Of a DNA stretch of 64,000 nt, positions 36,082-44,597 are shown in pieces. The stretch is from Arachidicoccus sp. (GTDB lineage: Bacteria; Bacteroidota; Bacteroidia; Chitinophagales; Chitinophagaceae), in the NCBI GenBank assembly GCA_028283605.1, contig JAPWKH010000016.1, forward strand, positions 1-64,000. The letters are read 5' to 3'. How positions within the stretch are numbered: the stretch's first letter is position 1; each line of letters starts with the position of its first letter. The position numbers and the translations under genes are program-made. The notes beneath the pieces are model-generated. The model was not told where the DNA came from. It made no database searches and worked only from the letters and a program-made list of their open reading frames with translations.

Positions 36082-37819
36082 TGCCTGTTGCACAACTAAG
36101 ATATGCACATTATGTGAATGATAGAAATTAAGAACGCTTTTTGCGGAATAAATTTTATGCAAGGCAAAAAGGACCTCACCCCACAACTATTCTACAATAC
36201 AAGTCTGGATCGACTTGTGCCCGAAGATAATTTTTACAGAAAGCTCAGCAAGGAGCTGGATCTCCACTTTATTTATAAAGCCACTGCCAAATACTACGGC
36301 AGGAAGGACAAGAGAGTATCGATCCCGTTGTTTTTTTTAAAATATTGCTGGTCGGCTATTTCAACAATATCAACAGTGACCGTGCATTGCTGCGTTATTG
36401 TGCCAATTGCTTAGATGTTCGTTTGTTCTTACAATATGATTTAGGGGAAGACCTACCCTGGCACAGTACCATTAGCCGCACAAGGCAACTGTATGGCGAA
36501 GAAGTGTTTTTAAGTTTGTTTCAAACAGTATTGAAACTATGTTTAGACAAAGGCATGATACGAGGCAAGCGCCAATGTGTGGACAGCGCCTTCATAAAAG
36601 CCAATGCCTCCATGGACAGCTTGATAGAAAAAGAAGTGGTAGAAGATGCAAGTGCTTTTGTAAACGAGCTTAACGAGAACAGTGAATACAAAGTAACGAC
36701 TGAAAGAAAAAAGTTAGTTGACCGTCATCATAAGTGGAAAGAAGAAGCGTACAAAGGCATGCCCGGCAATAATAAAAGCGATCGTGTGGATGAAGACGGC
36801 AATGAAATCCGCCCGAAATTCACGAGCAATCATACACATTACAGCCCAACCGACCCCGATGCAAAGATCAGTGTAAAGCCCGGCAAGGCCCGACATCTCA
36901 ATTATGCAGGACAGTTGGCAGTAGATGATGCGCACCACGTGATTACTGGTGCCTGCGCCAGTACGGCGGGTAGTAAAGACAGTGCTATCCTGCATGAAAT
37001 TGTTGACCAAACCATACACAATCTTGAAAGCAACGGCATGCAGCTCGAAGAACTGATAGCCGATGCCGGCTACAGCAGCGGCGAAGCTTTGCAATATCTG
37101 GATGATAAAAACATAGATGCGTGGATACCGAATTTCGGGCAATACAAGCCCTTGCGGGAAGGGTTCATTTATAACAAAGAAAAGAACCAATACGAATGTA
37201 TAAAAACCACCGGTCACAAAGCCGTCCTCACATTTAAGGGCACTAAGACCGACAGCAAAGGCTACAGCAAACATATCTACCGCAGCAGCGAGAAAGATTG
37301 TAAAAACTGTCCGTTACGCACAGAGTGCTGCGGAAAAGCTACCAAATTTAAAAAGATAGACAATTCTATATACAAGCCCTTGTATGACAAGATGCACTTA
37401 AAGCTTAGGGAGCATCGGGCTTATCACCGCAGGTTAGTAAAGCGGCGAAGCTCCACTGTAGAACCAGTACTTGGCACACTTATTAACCATCACAATATGC
37501 GACGGATCAATGCGAGGGGCATGCAAGCGGCCAACAAACACATATTAATGGCAGCGCTATGCTATAATCTGAAGAAATACCTGAAGTTCACCCGTAACCT
37601 GCCACAAAGTATGGCAATAGCCCTGCAAAAAATGAAGGGGAAATCCTTTTATTTTATTTTTTGATCTTAAGGTTAGCCATACCGGCCAATAGGCGGGTGC
37701 CAAAACTTTATGAAATCAGCAACCCATAAAAAACAGACTCCGGCATTAAGGCTGTATATGCGTTTTGAAACGGTATTATGGAATCAAAATTTATTTAATT
37801 GGTAGTTGTGCAACAGTTA
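36082..37819 (+). mobile_element. IS1182-family insertion sequence, copy 3
   Basis: 1738 bp with the same terminal inverted repeats as copies 1 and 2 and a perfect 6-bp flanking repeat CCGATG. Two 1-bp deletions relative to copy 1 explain its length. It again sits at the tip of an attC-like spacer just before GTTA. Confidence 0.9.
36118..37664 (+). pseudogene. IS1182-family transposase, frameshifted twice
   Basis: Near-identical to the intact copy except that one G is missing near 36302 (GGCAGGAAGG against GGCAGGGAAGG), which breaks the frame about 61 codons in. One T is also missing in the T-run near 37660, which ends the protein early at residues FYFIF. The long second frame starts at 36345. 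Probably inactive. Confidence 0.88.
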
Positions 37820-37863
37820 CCGATGTTATGTGAGGTGCATTTGTAAACTATATAAATTAAAAT

Positions 37864-38103
37864 ATGAATACCATAAAAGAACTTATACAATCAATACCTG
37901 TCAACCGAGCAAATTTTGAACATATCGCCCAAACAGGACGAATAAACGGAAGTCTGTTGGTTGAAATAGAAAAAATGATTGAGAAACATTTTATACCAAA
38001 ATTAAAAGATTTTGAACCGTCAAATCCGCTTGAAGATTTGATGACAAAAAAAGTACAACAAATTTTAAAATATCAAAAAGAACAAAGAAAATTTAATAAA
38101 TAA
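37864..38103 (+). CDS. Cassette 5 small protein, first of an overlapping pair
   Basis: 79 residues, mainly helical and charged (MNTIKELIQSIPVNRANFEHIAQTG). Its stop codon overlaps the ATG of the next gene (TAATG), so the two are translationally coupled. The arrangement recalls two-gene toxin-antitoxin cassettes, but neither protein is recognised. It is plus-strand, unlike the cargo in the other modules. Confidence 0.65.
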   Translation: MNTIKELIQSIPVNRANFEHIAQTGRINGSLLVEIEKMIEKHFIPKLKDFEPSNPLEDLMTKKVQQILKYQKEQRKFNK

Positions 38104-38381
38104 TGGCAATATTCAAAGAGGCACAGATAAAAAAAATGCTTGATCACGTTGCAACAGGCAATATGTCGTTAAGCCAATTCACACAATCGTTAAATATAGA
38201 AGCGTACAAGTATCAAGCACATAAAGGCGATTTAGTTACAATGATGGATGTGGTTAGAAATTTGGAAGCGTTTTTAGTCCATAATGAAAATACTAAAAAC
38301 ATAACAAAGATTAAAATCAAAACACTCATCGATTATATGAAGTCGGAAGTTGTGGAAGGTGCGTTGTCGCATCTCACATAA
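38103..38381 (+). CDS. Cassette 5 small protein, second of an overlapping pair
   Basis: 92 residues, mainly helical (MAIFKEAQIKKMLDHVATGNMSLSQFTQSLNIEAY). The stop codon TAA lies inside the right module end GCATCTCACATAAC (38369-38382), so the coding sequence uses the cassette boundary for termination. No recognised domain. Confidence 0.65.
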   Translation: MAIFKEAQIKKMLDHVATGNMSLSQFTQSLNIEAYKYQAHKGDLVTMMDVVRNLEAFLVHNENTKNITKIKIKTLIDYMKSEVVEGALSHLT

Positions 38382-38382
38382 C

Positions 38383-38565
38383 TCTCAAATATACGAAACT
38401 TTGCAATCTCCTTAACTTATGATGATTTATTTATTTATGATTGATATACAGCTTTCTCAATTGAGTAAGCAAGTTTCGCAGACTGAATAATTTTTATAAA
38501 ATATTATTTGTTTATTTGTATAAAATTATACAATATACGAAATATCAGTCTATAAAACTTACGCT
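38383..38565. promoter_or_regulatory. Possible attI-like region between last cassette and recombinase
   Basis: 183 bp without a gene. The inverted motif CGAAACTTTGC (38393-38403) and GCAAGTTTCG (38470-38479) could be recombinase-binding arms. TTTCTCAATTGAG and AT-rich sequence follow, likely containing the recombinase promoter. Its position between array and integrase equals that of attI in integrons; the role is inferred. Confidence 0.35.
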
Positions 38566-39648
38566 ATGAGTTTCAACCCGAAAAATTATCAATCAACATT
38601 GGGCAGCCATAATGATAAAGATGTTATCTGGATATCTTTTCCATACGATATTTTATTGATTGAGGAACTGAAACAAGTATCTCAACCTAAATGGAGCAAT
38701 TCAAAAAAATGTTGGTATTTGCAGGATGTAACACATTACCGTGACTTGTTCAATATTCTCCAAAAAAATTATGGCAAAAGCATATTAAGCAATATCAGCG
38801 ATATAAATAAACCTGCTTTCTTGCGCTATGTGGAGCAATTGCAACTTAAAGGCTACAGCCATCAAACAATTAGAACTTACAGCGTTGAATTTGCACAATT
38901 ATTGAAAGTGCTGAAATCTTTTCCTGTCAATGATTTAACCGAAGAGCGTTTGCGGAGCTATTTCCTGTATTGTGTGCAAAAGCTGAGACTTTCAGAAAAT
39001 CAAATTCACAGCAGAATGAATGCCATTAAATTTTATTTCGAACAAATATTGCATCGAAGTAAATTTTTTATGGAAATTCCGAGACCCAAAAAACCGAGCA
39101 TTTTGCCCAAAGCCTTATCGGCTGCCGACATTAAAAAAATGCTGAATACAGTCGAAAATAATAAGCATAAACTCTTGTTGCAATTGTGCTATGGCATGGG
39201 ATTGCGCGTAAGTGAATTGGTACATCTTAAGATTACCGACATCGACAGTAAACGTATGCAAGTGTTGGTAAACGCCGGTAAAGGGAAGAAAGACAGATAT
39301 GTAAATCTGCCGAATTCTATTTTGGATTTATTAAGGCAATATTATAAAGAATACAGGCCTAAAGAATATTTGTTCGAAGGCCAGTACGGAGGCGCTTATT
39401 CCGTGAGAAGCGTGCAAATCATTTTTAAGAAAACGATGCAAAAGGCAAAGATTAATAAGAAAGTAGGCGTTCACAGTCTTCGGCACAGCTATGCTACACA
39501 TTTGCTGGAAGCCGGCACAGATATATCTTTTATACAAAAATTGCTCGGGCACAATGATATTAAAACAACACTTATTTATACACAAGTATCCGACCGCAAT
39601 TTATCATCTATACAAAGTCCATTGGATAAAATAAATAACCACCCATAG
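38566..39648 (+). CDS. Tyrosine recombinase (XerC-like) adjoining the cassette array
   Basis: A 360-residue site-specific recombinase. The N-terminal about 75 residues form an extra domain (ISFPYDILLIEELKQV ... PKWSNSKKCWYL) similar in style to HARP-like segments. A SAM-like core-binding domain (about 82-165) precedes the catalytic domain with R214, K239, H303, R306, H329 and nucleophile Y338. The end IQSPLDKI recalls integron integrases, but the extra helix insertion of IntI between the K and HxxR motifs is not apparent. It is transcribed away from the array, as intI is. It is the obvious candidate to move the cassettes. Confidence 0.88.
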   Translation: MSFNPKNYQSTLGSHNDKDVIWISFPYDILLIEELKQVSQPKWSNSKKCWYLQDVTHYRDLFNILQKNYGKSILSNISDINKPAFLRYVEQLQLKGYSHQTIRTYSVEFAQLLKVLKSFPVNDLTEERLRSYFLYCVQKLRLSENQIHSRMNAIKFYFEQILHRSKFFMEIPRPKKPSILPKALSAADIKKMLNTVENNKHKLLLQLCYGMGLRVSELVHLKITDIDSKRMQVLVNAGKGKKDRYVNLPNSILDLLRQYYKEYRPKEYLFEGQYGGAYSVRSVQIIFKKTMQKAKINKKVGVHSLRHSYATHLLEAGTDISFIQKLLGHNDIKTTLIYTQVSDRNLSSIQSPLDKINNHP

Positions 39649-39677
39649 CTATCTCATTTATTCCTTAATTTGCGCAT

Positions 39678-40439
39678 ATGCAAAACACGATAATATCTGT
39701 AAAAAATCTTACTAAAAAATACGGCGATTTTGAGGCCGTGAAAGGAATTTCTTTTGATGTGATGCAAGGCGAAATTTTCGGCTTGCTCGGGCCTAACGGC
39801 GCAGGTAAATCCACAACGCTTGAAATAATTGAAACGCTTCGTGAAAAAACAAGCGGAGAGGTTTTTGTAGCCGGACTGAATTTGGATAAACAGCCGAATG
39901 ATATAAAAAAAATTATTGGCGTGCAGTTACAGTCCGCAGGATATTATCCCGGATTGTCTTTGTCGGAACTGGTGCAGATGTTTGCCGGCTTGTATAACAA
40001 ACAGGTTGATTCGCTGGAACTGTTGGATTCAGTGAATTTGCGCGATAAAGCAAAGAATAAATTCAAAGAATTGAGCGGCGGACAAAAGCAACGTTTTTCT
40101 ATCGCAACTACATTGATCAATCAGCCGAAAATAATTTTTCTGGACGAACCAACGACAGGGCTTGATCCGCAAGCGCGCCGCAATTTGTGGGATCTGATTT
40201 TGGATATCAGAAAAAAAGGAACCACAGTAATTATCACAACACATTATATGGATGAAGCAGAATTTCTTTGTGATAGAATTGCTATTATCGATTCGGGAAA
40301 AATCATTTCTCTTGATACGCCGGATAATATGATTGATGAATTGGTTGCAACCGGCTTTGAGCGTCCGAAGCAAGTAAAACTCGCAAACCTTGAAGATGTA
40401 TTTCTGCATTTGACAGGAAAGACTTTGAGAGAGGAGTAA
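39678..40439 (+). CDS. ABC transporter ATP-binding protein
   Basis: A 253-residue ABC ATPase with Walker A GPNGAGKST (38-46), signature LSGGQKQR and Walker B IIFLDEPTTGLDP. It resembles the drug- or polysaccharide-export class (CcmA-like). No permease gene lies next to it here, so the substrate is open. It is 30 bp after the recombinase gene, but likely belongs to the stable chromosome. Confidence 0.9.
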   Translation: MQNTIISVKNLTKKYGDFEAVKGISFDVMQGEIFGLLGPNGAGKSTTLEIIETLREKTSGEVFVAGLNLDKQPNDIKKIIGVQLQSAGYYPGLSLSELVQMFAGLYNKQVDSLELLDSVNLRDKAKNKFKELSGGQKQRFSIATTLINQPKIIFLDEPTTGLDPQARRNLWDLILDIRKKGTTVIITTHYMDEAEFLCDRIAIIDSGKIISLDTPDNMIDELVATGFERPKQVKLANLEDVFLHLTGKTLREE

Positions 40440-40557
40440 TCGGAACGAGGAATTGGGAAGATGTTTTGGATTATTAGATTATTCTTAATTATCATAACTC
40501 TCATAAGAAATCAACGTTTTATTTCCCAAAACAATTTAGCAACAAAGCAATTAAACA

Positions 40558-41082
40558 ATGCACGATCTTCGCTATCCCATCGGGAATTATGACCCGCAGC
40601 CGTTTTCGGAAGAATTGAAAAATAAATGGCTGGAAGATATTGAGCAGCTTCCCGAACGGTTGGAATATGCTATCATCAATCTGGATGAAGCACAATTACA
40701 AACGCCTTATCGCGATGGCGGCTGGACAGTGCATCAACTGGTGCATCATATTGCGGACAGCCACATCAACGCTTATGTGCGTTTCAAATTAGCTTTGACG
40801 GAAGATAATCCTGCGATAAAAACGTATGAAGAACAATTGTGGGCAGAATTAGATGATGTGAAAACATTACCCATAAATATTTCCATTACATTGTTGTATG
40901 CGCTGCATCGAAGATGGATAGCGGCTTTGAGCGATTTGAAAGAAGATGAATGGAATAGAAAAATGTATCATTCCGGAATGAAAAAAGAAGTAACACTTTG
41001 GTTTATGCTCGGCAATTATGCATGGCACGGAAAGCACCACACAGCGCACATTAATGCATTAAGAGAAAGAATGAATTGGTAG
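40558..41082 (+). CDS. YfiT/DinB-type bacillithiol transferase
   Basis: A 174-residue four-helix DinB-fold protein with metal-binding histidines in HQLVHHIADSH and HGKHHTAHI. The start DLRYPIGNYDPQPFSEE is characteristic of YfiT. Members catalyse bacillithiol addition to electrophiles such as antibiotics, the counterpart of glutathione transferase. BshA at 953-2095 supports this reading. Confidence 0.86.
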   Translation: MHDLRYPIGNYDPQPFSEELKNKWLEDIEQLPERLEYAIINLDEAQLQTPYRDGGWTVHQLVHHIADSHINAYVRFKLALTEDNPAIKTYEEQLWAELDDVKTLPINISITLLYALHRRWIAALSDLKEDEWNRKMYHSGMKKEVTLWFMLGNYAWHGKHHTAHINALRERMNW

Positions 41083-41087
41083 AAATT

Positions 41088-41492
41088 ATGATTGAAATAA
41101 AAGAAACGAAAGATATTTTAATAGATAATGTAATCGAGATTTACAAAGCGAACTATTGGTCATCTGCTGAAAAGCCAAATGAATTATTGAATGCATTATT
41201 GAATTCTCATTCATTAATAACAGCATGGGACAATGATAAATTAGTAGGATTGGGAAATGCTTTATCCGACGGATATTTGGTTGTATATTATCCTCATCTT
41301 ATCATTCATCCTAATTACCAAGGGAAAGGAATTGGTTCATTAATTATGCAAAAATTTCAAGAAAAATATAGCAACTTTCATCAACAGATTTTAGTGGCGG
41401 ATGGAAAGGCTATTGATTTCTATAAAAAATGTGGATTTAAAAAAGCGGGAGAAACGGAATCGATGTGGATTTATCAAGGAAACGACCATTAA
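41088..41492 (+). CDS. GNAT-family N-acetyltransferase
   Basis: About 134 residues from the ATG at 41088, chosen over the in-frame TTG at 41076 that would overlap yfiT. The acetyl-CoA loop is HPNYQGKGIGSLIMQKF, followed by FYKKCGFKKAGETESMW. Substrate unknown. Compact operon-like spacing with yfiT and the downstream NUDIX gene. Confidence 0.86.
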   Translation: MIEIKETKDILIDNVIEIYKANYWSSAEKPNELLNALLNSHSLITAWDNDKLVGLGNALSDGYLVVYYPHLIIHPNYQGKGIGSLIMQKFQEKYSNFHQQILVADGKAIDFYKKCGFKKAGETESMWIYQGNDH

Positions 41493-41507
41493 AATTTATT
41501 TTAAATT

Positions 41508-42077
41508 ATGACAGACGAACAACTTAAATGGAAAACATTATCCTCAGAATATTTGTTTAAAGACAATTGGCTTACAGCGCGAAAAGACCGCTGCGAGCGG
41601 GCTGATGGCAAAATTATCGATCCATATTATGTATTTGAATTTCCCGAATGGGTAACCGCATTTGCAGTAACCGAAGACGATAAAATAATTTTGGTGAAAC
41701 AATACCGCCATGCGCTTGGCGAAGTTGGTATTGAATTGCCCGGCGGTTGTGTTGATGATTCGGATGCAAATTTTGAAGATGCTGTCCGCCGTGAATTGAT
41801 GGAAGAAACCGGTTATGCTTTTGAAAGTGTTCATGCGTTGGGAAGAATTTCTGCAAATCCTTCTACCAATAGCAATCTCATGCACATGTTTGTGGCAACC
41901 GGCGGTAAAAAAGTAAATGCACAGCATTTAGATGAGAACGAAGAAATAGAAGTTCTTGAATATTCTTTTGACGAATTATATCAACTGATGGATGAAAAAA
42001 GAATTGTACAGGCAATGCATATAACAACCATTTTTTATGCGCTTAGGTATTTGAATAAACTGAATTATAATAAATAA
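41508..42077 (+). CDS. NUDIX hydrolase (ADP-ribose pyrophosphatase-like)
   Basis: A 189-residue protein with a Nudix box, GGCVDDSDANFEDAVRRELMEETGY, with a slightly long first spacing, and the VKQYRHALGEVGIELPGG lead-in typical of ADP-ribose pyrophosphatases. It would clear ADP-ribose or related nucleotides. Third of three close genes. Confidence 0.86.
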   Translation: MTDEQLKWKTLSSEYLFKDNWLTARKDRCERADGKIIDPYYVFEFPEWVTAFAVTEDDKIILVKQYRHALGEVGIELPGGCVDDSDANFEDAVRRELMEETGYAFESVHALGRISANPSTNSNLMHMFVATGGKKVNAQHLDENEEIEVLEYSFDELYQLMDEKRIVQAMHITTIFYALRYLNKLNYNK

Positions 42078-42182
42078 TATGCTTGAAACGAAGCATATAA
42101 ATTTTCATAAACATAAAGACAGGCTGAGTTGAATCTTGCATACGGAAGCGTTTGCCCTTGGCGCACAAAATAAAATATTCGG

Positions 42183-42737
42183 ATGAAAAAAATCGTTGTC
42201 ATAGGTCCGGAAAGTACAGGAAAATCAAGCCTTTGCGAAGCTTTGGCGCATCATTATCATACACTTTGGTGCCCCGAATATGCAAGAGAATATTTGTTGA
42301 AGAATGGTACAAATTATTCCTACGAAAATCTATTGGATATAGCTAAAGGACAAATTGCTTTGGAAGAAGACAAAATGAAGAAAGTCGAAGGTAGAACAAA
42401 AAGTTCCAACTCAAATCTTCTGTCTTCTCAACTCTTATTCATTGATACTGATATGTATGTAATGAAAGTTTGGTGCGAGTATGTGTTTGGTGAATGTCAT
42501 TCTTTCATTCTCGAACAAATTGTTGAAAGAAAATATGATTTGTATTTGCTCTGCAATACTGATCTTCCTTGGGTTAAAGATGAATTGCGCGAATATCCCG
42601 ATGAGAAAAACCGGATAGAATTGTTTAATATTTACAAAGATATTTTGATTAATCAAAACGTACCTTTTGCTATTGTCAGCGGACAAGGAAATGAAAGATT
42701 TGAATCTGCCGTCCGCTTTGTTGACAACTTTTTATGA
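42183..42737 (+). CDS. NadR-like P-loop kinase
   Basis: A 184-residue ATPase with P-loop GPESTGKSS (8-16), the WCPEYAREYL segment and DTDMYVMKVW, as in the ribosylnicotinamide kinase domain of NadR. It likely phosphorylates nicotinamide riboside in NAD salvage. It converges on cbpM with one base between the stops. Confidence 0.84.
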   Translation: MKKIVVIGPESTGKSSLCEALAHHYHTLWCPEYAREYLLKNGTNYSYENLLDIAKGQIALEEDKMKKVEGRTKSSNSNLLSSQLLFIDTDMYVMKVWCEYVFGECHSFILEQIVERKYDLYLLCNTDLPWVKDELREYPDEKNRIELFNIYKDILINQNVPFAIVSGQGNERFESAVRFVDNFL

Positions 42738-42738
42738 T

Positions 42739-43029
42739 TTATTCATATCTGCTCAGCCTTTTTTTGAGTTCTGTTATTTTCTCATGCATATTATTGATCC
42801 TGTATATCAAATGCCGTATTGCATCAATTCCTTCTATATTAATATCAAGATCATAATGCAGATGTATCATTTGTTCAATATCTTTTATCTGATCTTCAGT
42901 GATATATTTATCCTCTTCTCGCTCGGTAAATTCAAGCAAGCCATAATCTTGCAATGCGTTAAAAAACGAAATCTCTGCATGATAATGCGTACAGATATGA
43001 TGAATGGGAATTAAATGTTGATTATCCAT
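42739..43029 (-). CDS. cbpM: Chaperone modulator CbpM
   Basis: A 96-residue MerR-like helical protein ([29 protein letters not shown]) that binds and restrains the J-domain of CbpA. It overlaps the end of the DnaJ-like gene by 8 bp, so the two are translationally coupled. Confidence 0.86.
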   Translation of the reverse strand: MDNQHLIPIHHICTHYHAEISFFNALQDYGLLEFTEREEDKYITEDQIKDIEQMIHLHYDLDINIEGIDAIRHLIYRINNMHEKITELKKRLSRYE

Positions 43030-43930
43030 TTGGCCTTAGTTTAGAAAGTTCGCTAAACAATTCTTTTTCCTTGTCGGAAAGATGTGTCGGTATTTTGATT
43101 TGATAAGTGATAAATAAATCGCCAAATTTCCCATCTTCTTTATATACAGGAAAACCTTTTCCTTTCAGCTTTACTTTGGTACCGCTTTGGGTATCAGGCG
43201 CAATTTTAAGTTTCACTTTTCCGTCTAATGTATCGATAATTTGCTCGCCACCGAGAACAGCTTTATATAAAGGCAATTCAACATCTTTATATAAATCGTT
43301 GCCATCTCTTTTAAAAGAAGTATTATTCTGAATATTAAAAGTAATGTACAAATCTCCTGCCGGTCCGCCATTGATTCCTTCTCCGCCATGGCCTTTCAGC
43401 TTTATGGCCTGGCCGTTTTCAACGCCTGCGGGAATGGTAATGCGAATATTTTTTCCATTAACGGAAAATACCTGTTGATGCGTTTTATACGCTTCTTCCA
43501 AATTTAATGTAGATGTTGCATTAATATCCTGGCCTCGAAACCTTGATTTGGTACGGCTTCCGGAAGATTGTCCGCCGAACATGGAAGAGAAGAAATCTGA
43601 AAAATCATAATCATCGTTACCAAAACCTTCAAATTGCGATGCGCCTTGTCCGCTTTGATAGCTACGCGATTGCTGCTGTGCCTTTGCATTTTCATAAGCT
43701 TCTGCATGTGCCCAGTCCTTTCCGTATTGATCGTATTTTTTTCTTTTCTCCGGATCGCTCAGTACTTCATTAGCTTCATTGATTTGCTGAAATTTTTTTT
43801 TGGCTTCATCATTATTCGGATTTAAATCCGGATGATACTGCCTCGCCAGTTTTCTGTAAGCTTTTTTTATATCTGCTTCCGAAGCGTTCTTATCAATACC
43901 GAGAATTTTATAATAATCAATGTAATCCAT
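43022..43930 (-). CDS. cbpA: CbpA-type DnaJ co-chaperone
   Basis: A 302-residue class II J-protein. The J domain (about 4-70) has the HPD motif in YHPDLNP, a Gly/Ser-rich linker follows (about 75-130), then two C-terminal substrate-binding domains (about 135-295). No zinc-finger region, unlike DnaJ. It stimulates DnaK; activity is likely tuned by the CbpM encoded after it. Confidence 0.92.
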   Translation of the reverse strand: MDYIDYYKILGIDKNASEADIKKAYRKLARQYHPDLNPNNDEAKKKFQQINEANEVLSDPEKRKKYDQYGKDWAHAEAYENAKAQQQSRSYQSGQGASQFEGFGNDDYDFSDFFSSMFGGQSSGSRTKSRFRGQDINATSTLNLEEAYKTHQQVFSVNGKNIRITIPAGVENGQAIKLKGHGGEGINGGPAGDLYITFNIQNNTSFKRDGNDLYKDVELPLYKAVLGGEQIIDTLDGKVKLKIAPDTQSGTKVKLKGKGFPVYKEDGKFGDLFITYQIKIPTHLSDKEKELFSELSKLRPNG

Positions 43931-43962
43931 TCGTACAATTAATTTTATTTACAAAAGTAAAA

Positions 43963-44349
43963 CTAATTAATTCTTATAGACACAATGCTTGATAAGTTGT
44001 CTTTCGTTTTAATCATTACGGTAATGCTGAAACTTTTGTTGTCAGATTTTATTTTTCCGGTAAGATAGCCTGTGCCGCCGAGTTCTCTTTGTGAAGATAG
44101 TTCGAAACCGTTGATGCTGTTCGAGGTATAAAAGTCTTTCAATGTTTGTGTAGCCTGGTTTTTACTTATGTTTTTTGCTTCATCTTTATTCGGCAATTTA
44201 ATATCCACGTAGTTCTCCAAATATTTGCTTATTTCTGTAGCGTTTCCTTGTTTGAATGCATTGATAATGTCGGAAATAGCTGTAGATGCAACAACGGTAA
44301 AGGCCGATAAGATGAATGATACTATTGAATAAATGAATACATGTTTCAT
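43963..44349 (-). CDS. DUF4783 protein, exported
   Basis: About 128 residues from the ATG at 44349, which gives a signal peptide (MKHVFIYSIVSFILSAFTVV); the frame upstream is not signal-like. The rest (ISDIINAFKQGNATEISKYLENYVDIKLPN and later FYTSNSINGFEL) fits the small NTF2-like DUF4783 family of Bacteroidota. Function unknown. Confidence 0.84.
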   Translation of the reverse strand: MKHVFIYSIVSFILSAFTVVASTAISDIINAFKQGNATEISKYLENYVDIKLPNKDEAKNISKNQATQTLKDFYTSNSINGFELSSQRELGGTGYLTGKIKSDNKSFSITVMIKTKDNLSSIVSIRIN

Positions 44350-44597
44350 CTGTTTATATTTATTTTTTTTAATTGTCAGGTGGAATTCGCCAGAATAATC
44401 ATGCTTTGGAGATGCAAAATTCTTATGGCTCATTTCATTTGTTTATTTTTTAATATAATAATTGTTACAAACTATGCGCCAAATTAATCATTTTATTATT
44501 ATTGCGCGAATGTATGTAAAGGATTATTGATTGAAAGAGGTTGAAAAATGACTAACTTTACACGCCTAAATTAAATCTTCAGATTAAAAAATAATAT

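Larger units (their letters stand above)
22386..38382. mobile_element. Integron-like cassette array (five modules)
   Basis: Module ends are inverted repeats that match within a module: 22386-22399 with 24368-24381; 26202-26215 with 32846-32859; 34727-34740 with 35361-35374; 35456-35469 with 35995-36008; 37825-37838 with 38369-38382. All have the form GTTAnn(t/g)G...TAAC. Between modules lie imperfect palindromes of about 70-120 bp, like attC sites. Complementarity of cassette start and end is a hallmark of integron cassettes, where GTT begins a cassette and AAC opens its attC. The bases after GTT do not follow the class 1 consensus. Cargo genes are minus-strand except in the last module, and a recombinase gene follows at 38566. 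Whether this is a true integron, a relative or another cassette system is open. Confidence 0.6.

Noticed and set aside
22386-38382. Calling the array a standard class 1-type integron
   Set aside because: Core sites do not fit GTTRRRY/RYYYAAC strictly and the recombinase shows no evident IntI-specific insertion, so only integron-like is claimed.
22386-38382. CRISPR array
   Set aside because: Repeats are few, palindromic, irregularly spaced and separated by genes; no cas genes.
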